From contig NZ_BQXO01000001.1 of NCBI RefSeq assembly GCF_045862785.1, positions 248,001 to 312,000 on the forward strand: a stretch of DNA of 64,000 nt, in the 5' to 3' direction. Below the pieces are notes generated by a model. It worked only from the letters and a program-made list of their open reading frames with translations, was not told the DNA's origin and did not search any database. The number at the start of each line of letters is the position of its first letter. Within the stretch, counting starts at the first letter, position 1. Shown here in pieces: positions 45,728 through 53,391 of this stretch. Source of the DNA: Furfurilactobacillus curtus. GTDB lineage: Bacteria > Bacillota > Bacilli > Lactobacillales > Lactobacillaceae. The translations under genes were made by a program, and so were the position numbers.

Positions 45728-47392
45728 TTGACACAATTAACTGATATTGAAATTGCACAGCAGACACACTTACAGCAGATTAATGAAATTGCGCAGCGGT
45801 CGGGCTTAACTGAAGATGAAATTGAACCTTATGGCCATTTCAAGGCTAAGATTACGTTGCCTCTTACTCAGCCATATCAACCCGGCAAGCTTATTTTAGT
45901 CACCTCAATCAATCCTACCCCTGCCGGCGAAGGTAAGACCACGGTCACGATTGGATTAGGAGATGGTTTACGAAAAATTGGAAAAAGGGCCATTTTAGCG
46001 TTGCGCGAACCGTCTCTGGGTCCAGTTATGGGCATGAAAGGCGGTGCAACCGGTGGAGGCTACGCGCAGGTCGCACCAATGGAAGATATTAATTTACATT
46101 TCAATGGCGATTTTCATGCACTAACGACTGCCAATAACACTTTAGCGGCATTGATTGATAACCACATTCAACAAGGCAATGACTTGCAAATTGATCCGCG
46201 ACGAATCTCCTTACACCGTGTACTTGACATCAACGATCGGGCACTGCGCAATACGGTCGTCGGAATGGGCGGACCGACGTCAGGAATGCCACGTGAGGAC
46301 CACTTTGATATTACAGTGGCCAGTGAGTTAATGGCGATTTTATGCTTAGCAACGGACTTACATGACTTAAAAGACCGCATTAATCGGATGGTGATTGCTG
46401 AAACATTTGACCGACAACCGATCACTGTTGCCGATCTTCATGTTGGTGGCGCCATTGCGTTGCTTCTGAAGGACGCGATCAAGCCCAACCTAGTACAAAC
46501 CCTAGAAGGGACTCCGGCAATTATTCATGGAGGACCATTTGCGAATATCGCGCATGGTTGTAATAGTGTCCTTGCCACTAAAACTGCACTTCAGTTAGGT
46601 GACTATGCCGTGACCGAAGCCGGTTTTGGCGCTGATTTAGGTGGAGAAAAATTTCTTGATATCAAGGTTCCTGTTTTAGGGCAAGCTCCGAGCGCGATTG
46701 TGTTGGTTGCGACTGTGCGGGCTTTAAAACTACACGGCGGGCAAGCATTAGCTGATCTAACCACCCCTGACTTAACAGCCTTAGAAAAGGGATTGGCTAA
46801 TTTAGGTCAACATATTAAGAGTATGCAGCGTTATCAAATTCCAGTAGTGGTTGCGATTAATGCATTCACATCAGATACACCAGATGAGATTAAGATGATT
46901 CAAGAATACTGTCAACGATTTAACGTTCCTGCTGTGGAGGCTGATGAATGGGCGCACGGCGGGGCAGGCACAACAGCCCTGGCCCATGCCGTTGTGCGAG
47001 CGGCACAGGAGCCAGTTCACTTCACCCCTTTGATGGCCGCCGATGACGATTTGATGGCTCGCGCGCAAAAAATCGTCACCACAATTTATGGTGGACGAAA
47101 TGTTGTTTTAGAGCCTCATGCCCAAGCACAATTACGCCGTTTTGCCAAACGCGGCTGGGACAAGTTACCATTATGTATGGCCAAAACGCAGTATTCGCTT
47201 TCTGATCAGCCAAAATTGTTAGGCGCACCAACTAATTTTGATATCCATATTCGTGAATTTCAGCCGCGTTTGGGGGCTGGCTTTATGGTTGCACTAACCG
47301 GCGCAATTTTAACAATGCCTGGCTTGCCAAAACAGCCCGCTGCCTTAAATATGAGTATCTCAGATGATGGCGTAATTGCTGGAATTTTCTAA
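45728..47392 (+). CDS. fhs: Formate-tetrahydrofolate ligase
   Basis: Makes 10-formyl-THF from formate, THF and ATP for purine and initiator tRNA synthesis. 554 residues: TSINPTPAGEGKTTVTIGLG (P-loop), REPSLGPVMGMKGGATGGGY, HFNGDFHALTTANN, TEAGFGADLGGEKFLDIK and LPKQPAALNMSISDDG at the C-terminus. TTG start at 45728, with CTGGGGGA upstream at good distance. No THF riboswitch is seen in the 80-nt upstream gap. Confidence 0.96.
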   Translation: MTQLTDIEIAQQTHLQQINEIAQRSGLTEDEIEPYGHFKAKITLPLTQPYQPGKLILVTSINPTPAGEGKTTVTIGLGDGLRKIGKRAILALREPSLGPVMGMKGGATGGGYAQVAPMEDINLHFNGDFHALTTANNTLAALIDNHIQQGNDLQIDPRRISLHRVLDINDRALRNTVVGMGGPTSGMPREDHFDITVASELMAILCLATDLHDLKDRINRMVIAETFDRQPITVADLHVGGAIALLLKDAIKPNLVQTLEGTPAIIHGGPFANIAHGCNSVLATKTALQLGDYAVTEAGFGADLGGEKFLDIKVPVLGQAPSAIVLVATVRALKLHGGQALADLTTPDLTALEKGLANLGQHIKSMQRYQIPVVVAINAFTSDTPDEIKMIQEYCQRFNVPAVEADEWAHGGAGTTALAHAVVRAAQEPVHFTPLMAADDDLMARAQKIVTTIYGGRNVVLEPHAQAQLRRFAKRGWDKLPLCMAKTQYSLSDQPKLLGAPTNFDIHIREFQPRLGAGFMVALTGAILTMPGLPKQPAALNMSISDDGVIAGIF

Positions 47393-47433
47393 TTAGCATT
47401 TTACGTTAAGCTTGTATTTTCAAAAACCTTGAG

Positions 47434-47461
47434 AAGGAGCCGTGGAAAACCACGAATCGCC
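47434..47461 (+). promoter_or_regulatory. lspA ribosome binding site with a hairpin in the spacer
   Basis: AAGGAG (47434-47439) lies 22 nt from the ATG at 47462, too far for a normal site. Between them CGTGG-AAAA-CCACG (47441-47454) can fold into a 5-bp hairpin. Looping it out leaves an effective spacer of 8 nt, the optimum. It may control translation by temperature or RNA structure. Confidence 0.6.
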
Positions 47462-47950
47462 ATGTTATTTTATTGGATTTTCATTCTTTTATTAGTTGCT
47501 GCAGACCAAACTATTAAGTATTTCATTGCCACACAATTTGCCTTGGGAAGCACGCATGAATTTATTCCGGGCATACTTTCATTAACAAGTCTGCGTAATA
47601 ACGGGGCGGCTTGGTCCATTTTATCTGGGCGCATTGATATTTTTATCATCATCACTATCGTTGCCGTGGGCGTTTTGATTTATGCCATGTGGCGTTTGTC
47701 AACACATCGTCTCTATATGTGGGGGATCAGTCTGATGATGGCCGGAACGTTAGGCAACTTTATCGATCGGTTACGCTTAGGCTATGTCGTCGATATGTTT
47801 CAATTCGATTTCTTAAAGGGATTTCCAATCAGTAATTTTGCCGATTGGTGCCTGACGCTAGGCGTGATTTTACTTATTGTCGCCGTCATAACTGACCGAG
47901 ACGATTCACCGACTGGCCCACGACACGCTGCTGGTCACGGACGACACTAG
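47462..47950 (+). CDS. lspA: Lipoprotein signal peptidase (signal peptidase II)
   Basis: Aspartyl membrane protease removing signal peptides of prolipoproteins. 162 residues, four helices: LLVAADQTIKYFI, SLRNNGAAWSILSGR, the conserved GTLGNFIDRLRLGYVVDMFQ and FPISNFADWCLTLGVILL carrying the two catalytic Asp residues. ATG 47462 gives the usual MLFYWIF start; a more 5' TTG (47429) would add an atypical basic extension. It starts the lspA-rluD-pyrR-carA-carB run. Confidence 0.94.
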   Translation: MLFYWIFILLLVAADQTIKYFIATQFALGSTHEFIPGILSLTSLRNNGAAWSILSGRIDIFIIITIVAVGVLIYAMWRLSTHRLYMWGISLMMAGTLGNFIDRLRLGYVVDMFQFDFLKGFPISNFADWCLTLGVILLIVAVITDRDDSPTGPRHAAGHGRH

Positions 47951-47960
47951 GGAGGCTTCA

Positions 47961-48914
47961 ATGGCTAAAATCCAAGTAAATGAACCTTTGAAGGGTAACT
48001 CATCGGACGAACAATTTTTTATAATTGACGCATCTAGTCAAGGCCATCGTTTCGATAAAACACTTAGCCAGTTGGCAGGTATTACCCGGTCACAAGCACA
48101 AATCGCCATTAACGACCAGCAGGCTTTAGTCAATGATCAGCCACAAAAAAATCTATACGAAGTTTCAATTGGCGATCGAATCACTTATCAACCGGCCGCA
48201 GTGATACCAATTGCGTTAGTACCTGAACCGATCGACTTAGATATCGTCTATGAAGATGACGACGTTCTAGTGGTTAACAAACCTCAGGGAATGGTTGTTC
48301 ATCCGGCTCCAGGTCATCCAGATCATACACTGGTCAATGCATTGCTCGCACATTCACCCCTATCAACCATTAATGGTAGTTTGCGACCTGGCATTGTGCA
48401 CCGAATCGATAAGGACACGTCAGGCTTATTAATGGTTGCTAAGAATGATGTTGCTCAGCAAAGCCTAACCGCTCAATTGAAGGCTAAAACAAATGAACGA
48501 CAATATGTGGCGTTAGTTCACGGAGTTATCAAGGAACACGAAGGCACGATTGATGCGCCTATTGGCCGGTCGCCAAAGGATCGCAAAAAAATGGCTGTGG
48601 TGAAAGACGGTCGTCATGCGATTACTCATTTTAAAGTGTTAAAACGGTATCCGAAATTCACGTTAGTCAATTGCCGCCTTGAAACGGGGCGTACGCATCA
48701 GATTAGGGTGCACATGGCCTACATTGGTCATCCACTGGCAGGGGACCCACTTTACGGACCTAAGAAAACCTTACCAGGACAAGGCCAGTATTTGACCGCA
48801 CAGACGCTTGGCTTTAGGCAACCACGAACGGGGGAACTTTTGCGCTTTGAAATTCCACTACCAACGTGGTTTACTCAAATGTTAGATCAACTAGACGCAC
48901 AGACACAGTCATAA
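47961..48914 (+). CDS. rluD: RluD-type 23S rRNA pseudouridine synthase (YlyB)
   Basis: Isomerises uridines in large-subunit rRNA. 317 residues: S4-like domain (about 25-90; RFDKTLSQLAGITRSQAQIA), then catalytic domain with VVNKPQGMVVHPAPGH, GIVHRIDKDTSGLLMVAKND (catalytic Asp) and LETGRTHQIRVHMAYIGHPL. GGGAGG precedes the ATG, 11 nt after the lspA stop. The lspA-rluD-pyrR order is identical to Bacillus. Confidence 0.95.
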   Translation: MAKIQVNEPLKGNSSDEQFFIIDASSQGHRFDKTLSQLAGITRSQAQIAINDQQALVNDQPQKNLYEVSIGDRITYQPAAVIPIALVPEPIDLDIVYEDDDVLVVNKPQGMVVHPAPGHPDHTLVNALLAHSPLSTINGSLRPGIVHRIDKDTSGLLMVAKNDVAQQSLTAQLKAKTNERQYVALVHGVIKEHEGTIDAPIGRSPKDRKKMAVVKDGRHAITHFKVLKRYPKFTLVNCRLETGRTHQIRVHMAYIGHPLAGDPLYGPKKTLPGQGQYLTAQTLGFRQPRTGELLRFEIPLPTWFTQMLDQLDAQTQS

Positions 48915-48935
48915 TTAATAGTGGAGGCTCCAAAT

Positions 48936-49469
48936 ATGTCAAAAGAGGTTGTTGATGCAATGGCAATGCAACGCGCGTTAACGCGGATCACTTACGAAAT
49001 TATTGAACGAAATCGTGGAATTGGAAATCTAGTTTTAATCGGTGTTAAAACCCGCGGCGTGTTTTTAGCTCAGCGCATTGCATCGCGGTTGCATCAACTG
49101 GAGAATACCGTCGTTCCTGTTGGAGAGTTAGACGTTAGTGGTTATCGTGACGACATTCATCATAAGGAACCAGCGACGAAAAGCGCAATCACGAATTTAA
49201 ATACGCCGATTACTGATAAAAAAGTTGTTCTAGTTGACGATGTGTTATACACCGGACGGACAATTCGAGCGGCCTTGGATGCCATCATGGATTTAGGCCG
49301 TCCTAATAGCATTAATTTAGCCGTGTTAGTTGATCGCGGCCATCGTGAACTACCAATTCGGGCTGATTTTGTTGGCAAAAATATTCCGACGGCTCAAAAT
49401 GAGCATATCCGAGTTGCGGTGGATGAGATTGACGGAAAAGATAGCATTGAGATTGTCACCAACGATTAG
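48936..49469 (+). CDS. pyrR: PyrR, pyrimidine regulator / uracil phosphoribosyltransferase
   Basis: Bifunctional RNA-binding attenuator of pyrimidine genes. 177 residues, PRTase fold: MSKEVVDAMAMQRALTRITY, VGELDVSGYRDD, the PRPP loop VVLVDDVLYTGRTIRAALDA and LVDRGHRELPIRADFVGKN, all typical of PyrR. The ATG at 48936 follows GGAGG 8 nt upstream. No PyrR-binding anti-antiterminator loop is visible before it or before carA, and no other pyr gene apart from the unusual carA-carB follows. Confidence 0.95.
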   Translation: MSKEVVDAMAMQRALTRITYEIIERNRGIGNLVLIGVKTRGVFLAQRIASRLHQLENTVVPVGELDVSGYRDDIHHKEPATKSAITNLNTPITDKKVVLVDDVLYTGRTIRAALDAIMDLGRPNSINLAVLVDRGHRELPIRADFVGKNIPTAQNEHIRVAVDEIDGKDSIEIVTND

Positions 49470-49500
49470 GACTTAAGCAAGGTGAGAAAGGACTGAGAAG

Positions 49501-50580
49501 ATGGCAGAACGCTACTTAATTCTCTCAGACGGTACCGCTTATAAGGGTCAGGCTTTCGGTTCACCTGCAACAACTAGTGGCAACATTGTTTTTAACACGA
49601 GTGTTACTGGTTACCAAGAATTGCTGACCGATCCAATTTATCATAATCAAATCATTGTCTTTACGACACCAACAATCGGCGCCGTGGGAGTTAACCACGA
49701 AAGTTATGAATCGATCTTACCGACGACTAAAGGGGTTATTGTAAGGGAAGTTGCTAATGTTTCAACTAATCGCCAGCGATCGCTAAGTTTGGATCAATTT
49801 TTACGCGTGCATAATATCCCTGGTATTTCGGGGATTGATACGCGCCAGCTGGTCCGAAAACTTCGTCGTAATCCTGGACTTAATGCCAGTATTGTAGACG
49901 TGGCAGACGAGCACGCCTTTGATCAACTTAATGCGACAGTGCTGACTAATCAGCAGGTCGCTCAGGTCGCTACACCTCGTCCGTATGCTAATCCGGGCAT
50001 GGGACACAATATTGTTGTGATCGATTTTGGTTTAAAGAGTGGTATTTTAAGAGAACTCGCTGTCCGCTCTGCTAACGTGACCGTCGTTCCATTTACCAGT
50101 AGCGCTGAGGATATTCTTAATTTGGATCCGGATGGGGTGGTGCTATCGAGCGGTCCTGGCGATCCACGAGATTTGTCAACTGACATTTTGACTACGATTC
50201 AACAATTACAAACGCGGGTCCCATTGTTAGGAATTGGACTTGGTCATGAATTATTTGCTTTAGCTAATGATGCGGAAATTATGCGGTTACCTGTTGCGCA
50301 TCAGGGCATGAACCATCCTATTCGCGAAATCATCACTAATCAAATTATGTATGCGGCCCAGGCAGAGGAATTTGGGGTTGATCGGGAAAGTATCGATCGA
50401 AACCAATTGTTGATTACGCATATTGACCTGATTGATGGTTCAATTCAAGGATTGCGGCATCGAGATTATCCCGCATTCTCAGTCCAATTTTTCCCAGATG
50501 CTGCGCCGGGGCCATGGGAGACTACGCAAGTCTTTGATGACTTCATTGAGTTAACTGGAATTCGAGGTGATCGATTCTAA
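49501..50580 (+). CDS. carA: CarA-like protein, glutaminase-inactive (carbamoyl phosphate synthase small subunit homologue)
   Basis: Homologous end to end to the CPSase small subunit (359 residues): N-terminal CPSase domain (SDGTAYKGQAFGSP, NTSVTGYQELLTDP, NIPGISGIDTRQLVRKLR) and class I glutamine amidotransferase domain (VVIDFGLKSGILREL, LSSGPGDPRDL). The glutaminase site is gone: the nucleophile Cys in GICLGHQ is Gly246 in GIGLGHE, the catalytic His and Glu of QYHPEA become Phe331 and Asp333 in QFFPDA, and the SQNHGFAV loop is rewritten. Frame intact. It starts 31 nt after pyrR and its TAA overlaps the carB ATG. Confidence 0.85.
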   Translation: MAERYLILSDGTAYKGQAFGSPATTSGNIVFNTSVTGYQELLTDPIYHNQIIVFTTPTIGAVGVNHESYESILPTTKGVIVREVANVSTNRQRSLSLDQFLRVHNIPGISGIDTRQLVRKLRRNPGLNASIVDVADEHAFDQLNATVLTNQQVAQVATPRPYANPGMGHNIVVIDFGLKSGILRELAVRSANVTVVPFTSSAEDILNLDPDGVVLSSGPGDPRDLSTDILTTIQQLQTRVPLLGIGLGHELFALANDAEIMRLPVAHQGMNHPIREIITNQIMYAAQAEEFGVDRESIDRNQLLITHIDLIDGSIQGLRHRDYPAFSVQFFPDAAPGPWETTQVFDDFIELTGIRGDRF

Positions 50581-53168
50581 TGACAGAATCCACGCAGACA
50601 GATACATCACAAACCAGCGCACAGCAAACAGCATTTAATGAAGCCGCGCGCACTGCCGAAATCAAAACAAATACCCATCAACGAATTCTTATTTTAGGCG
50701 ACGGCCCCAATGGGTTCGGTCATGAAAGTGAGCTTGACGCAGCCACGTATCAGACTTTACTTGTTCTCAAACGACGCGGTCTTGATGCGGTCTATTTGAA
50801 TAACAATCCTTATTCATTTTCGATGGATAATGCGTGTGGCGCCACGGTAATTGCGGGTGATCCAAGTGATCCAGCGGTGGTTCGGCAAGTGATTGAGAGT
50901 GAAAACATCACCACCTTGTTGGTCACTGTGGGTGGTTTAACCGCCATGCGAACGGTGGAGGAATTAATTGCCCATGACTATTTGGATGACAAACAGATTA
51001 ATGTACTGGGCACGCCCTTAACCACTGTACGGCTCATTAATAATCCTTCTTTGATGAATCAAGCATTACGCGATCTCGGTGAACCAGTTATTCAATCGCA
51101 GGTGGCCAGTGATACCTCGGCTGCTTTTGATTTCGCGCGACAGGTCGGATTTCCAGTAATTGTTAAATCAGTCGCTCCTAAAGGTGAAGGGGATCGTGTT
51201 CTCGCTGAGACGGCAGATCAGCTTGATGGCGCCTTAACGGCTGCTTTTGACCGATCACGAACGAAACAAGTCATTATTGATCAAAGTATTGTCGGACTAA
51301 AAGAAGTGTCATTTGAAATAATGCGCGATATTCGCGGCACAGAATTATTACTTGGCGCTACTGAGGATATGGATCCGGTTGGCATTCATGCAGCCGATTC
51401 CATCGAGCTGACGCCCATTCAAACACTGACCGATCGCGAGTATCAAAAGTTACGGCAGGCTGCTTTCCGTGTCGCCCGTCAGTTGCATATTGTCGGCGTT
51501 CTTCATGTTCAATTTGCGCTCGATCCAGGGGCTGATCGTTACTTCATCATGAAGGTCAATCCGTACTATGATCGCGTTTCAGCCCTACTAGCAAGGGCTA
51601 GTGGTTATCCAATTGCGCAAGTTGCCGCCAATGTTATGACTGGGGTGCCATTACCGGAGGTGAAGTTACCTACCGGATTTGCTAAACGGACGGCTTTAAT
51701 TGAGCCAGTTTTGGACCATATTGTGGTGCGGTTTCCGATTTTTGCTTTTGATGAAGCGGAACGCCATGGGGTTAGCGTGGATCGTCAATTAACGACGGTG
51801 CAAAAATCAGTTGGCACGACCCTTGGCATCGGACGTTCTGTGGAAGAAGCTTTAATCAAGGCAATGCGTGGCGCACATTATCACGATCGTGATTTTGCTT
51901 TTGACGCCTTAGCAAAACTGTCAGATAATGATTTAATCCAGCAACTGATTCATCCCCTGGACAATCGGATCATGCTTTTATTAGAAGCCATTCGTCGTGG
52001 TTATCAGTCTGATGAGTTGGCTGAGTTGACTCAGATTAATGAATTTTATTTTAATAAGTTGCGCCATATTTATGAACTAGAAATTGACGTCGCCGCTCAT
52101 CCTCATGATAACCATTGGTTAGCTCAGGCCAAGTATTACGGATTTAGTGATGGTCTGATCGCGCAGTTGTGGCACACGCATACTGATGCGATTATGAACG
52201 CGGCTCAAGCAGCTGGAATTCAAGCAACCTTTAAGACTGTTGAGCCAACAGCCGGTGAGTTTTCTGAAGCAGTGCCAGCGTTTTATTCGACCTATGAGTT
52301 AGAAAACGAAAGTTCACCCTTATCAGACCAATCGGCACTTGTTGTAACGACTGGACCCTTTCGATTAGGAGATGGTGCGGCTGGCGACTATGTTATGAGC
52401 ACGGTTATAAGTGAATTGCACCAGCAAGGAATTAAAACAATTGTGGTTAATAATAATCCGAATGCAATTAGTCTTATCCCACAGTTAGCGGACAAGCAGT
52501 ATCTCGAACCACAAGAAATTTCCGACATCATGACATTAGTTGAATTAGAACGACCTCAGTGGATCTTTGTTCCTGGCAACCGGCTAAAGTTGATTGGCGC
52601 TTTGCGCTTACATCATGAAAATGTTGGCGTGATCAATAAAGATAAGGCTCTCAATCCGGTTCAGGATGGGGCACACTTCTTATCTCGAGTTGTCTATCAT
52701 TCGAATAAAATTGGTGTCAATGATCCGCAAGAAGTCGGTCAATTAGCTTACGATCAGCCAATTCACACACTTAAGGCCCAACCACAAGGTATTCCTGGTA
52801 TTGCGGCCGAGCCAGGCGCAATGCGGCATTCGGGTTTCTATAGTACCTTGTTCTCAGCATTTAGTGGTCACTCGCGTATGATTACCACAGCATTGCCGTT
52901 TACTGAATTAGCCTTATTAAACAAAGGGACGGGAATCAATTGGATTCGCTTATTAGTCCGCGCATTGATTAATAAAACCACCAGTGCTGACCGCACGCAC
53001 TTGAGTCAAGGAGCATTCAAAACACTCACGGCTGGGGACATTTCAATGACTGATTTACCGACTGATATTGATATGCGCTGGCGTCCCAGTCTACCACTTA
53101 CTAGTCCACAATTTAGACTAGGGGCTAAACTCGTCATCGCTTTTCCAGGCGAGTTACACATGACTTGA
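50580..53168 (+). CDS. carB: CarB-like protein, shortened and catalytically degenerate (carbamoyl phosphate synthase large subunit homologue)
   Basis: 862 residues against about 1060-1075 for CarB. Residues about 35-550 align with the first synthetase half (RILILGDGP, GIHAADSIELTPIQTLTDRE, HVQFALDP) plus oligomerisation domain (FYSTYELENESS near 575). ATP-grasp ligands differ: Ser244 for E. coli Glu215, Lys325 for metal-binding Glu299, Tyr329 for Arg303, and the glycine loop MGGSGGG is KGEGDRV. Residues about 585-690 match the second pre-ATP-grasp domain; the second ATP-grasp and allosteric region is replaced by about 170 divergent residues. Frame intact, translation coupled to carA (TAATG). 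Confidence 0.85.
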   Translation: MTESTQTDTSQTSAQQTAFNEAARTAEIKTNTHQRILILGDGPNGFGHESELDAATYQTLLVLKRRGLDAVYLNNNPYSFSMDNACGATVIAGDPSDPAVVRQVIESENITTLLVTVGGLTAMRTVEELIAHDYLDDKQINVLGTPLTTVRLINNPSLMNQALRDLGEPVIQSQVASDTSAAFDFARQVGFPVIVKSVAPKGEGDRVLAETADQLDGALTAAFDRSRTKQVIIDQSIVGLKEVSFEIMRDIRGTELLLGATEDMDPVGIHAADSIELTPIQTLTDREYQKLRQAAFRVARQLHIVGVLHVQFALDPGADRYFIMKVNPYYDRVSALLARASGYPIAQVAANVMTGVPLPEVKLPTGFAKRTALIEPVLDHIVVRFPIFAFDEAERHGVSVDRQLTTVQKSVGTTLGIGRSVEEALIKAMRGAHYHDRDFAFDALAKLSDNDLIQQLIHPLDNRIMLLLEAIRRGYQSDELAELTQINEFYFNKLRHIYELEIDVAAHPHDNHWLAQAKYYGFSDGLIAQLWHTHTDAIMNAAQAAGIQATFKTVEPTAGEFSEAVPAFYSTYELENESSPLSDQSALVVTTGPFRLGDGAAGDYVMSTVISELHQQGIKTIVVNNNPNAISLIPQLADKQYLEPQEISDIMTLVELERPQWIFVPGNRLKLIGALRLHHENVGVINKDKALNPVQDGAHFLSRVVYHSNKIGVNDPQEVGQLAYDQPIHTLKAQPQGIPGIAAEPGAMRHSGFYSTLFSAFSGHSRMITTALPFTELALLNKGTGINWIRLLVRALINKTTSADRTHLSQGAFKTLTAGDISMTDLPTDIDMRWRPSLPLTSPQFRLGAKLVIAFPGELHMT

Positions 53169-53207
53169 TTTCGTTAAAATCAGAATCAATGAAGTTTAGG
53201 GAGTCTC

Positions 53208-53231
53208 TCAGTGAATTAATCAGTGAATTAA
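53208..53231 (+). repeat. Tandem 12-bp duplication
   Basis: TCAGTGAATTAA occurs twice without a spacer between the carB stop and its terminator; probably a recent slippage duplication. Confidence 0.8.
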
Positions 53232-53261
53232 AAAGGACACCCATACCTAAATGAATCTAAT

Positions 53262-53310
53262 AAAAAGCAGGTCCAAACGCAAACTTTGCGCAATTTTGGA
53301 CCTGCTTTTT
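53262..53310. terminator. Terminator after carB, also facing rqcH
   Basis: AAAAAGCAGGTCCAAA ... TTTGGACCTGCTTTTT: long stem with T-runs on both strands. Confidence 0.93.
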
Positions 53311-53391
53311 GTCGAGCTACGCCAACCTAATCTAGACCATTAGTAAAACGGTTAGCTTAGCTCTACTTCTTAAACAGATGAAAAAAATCTG

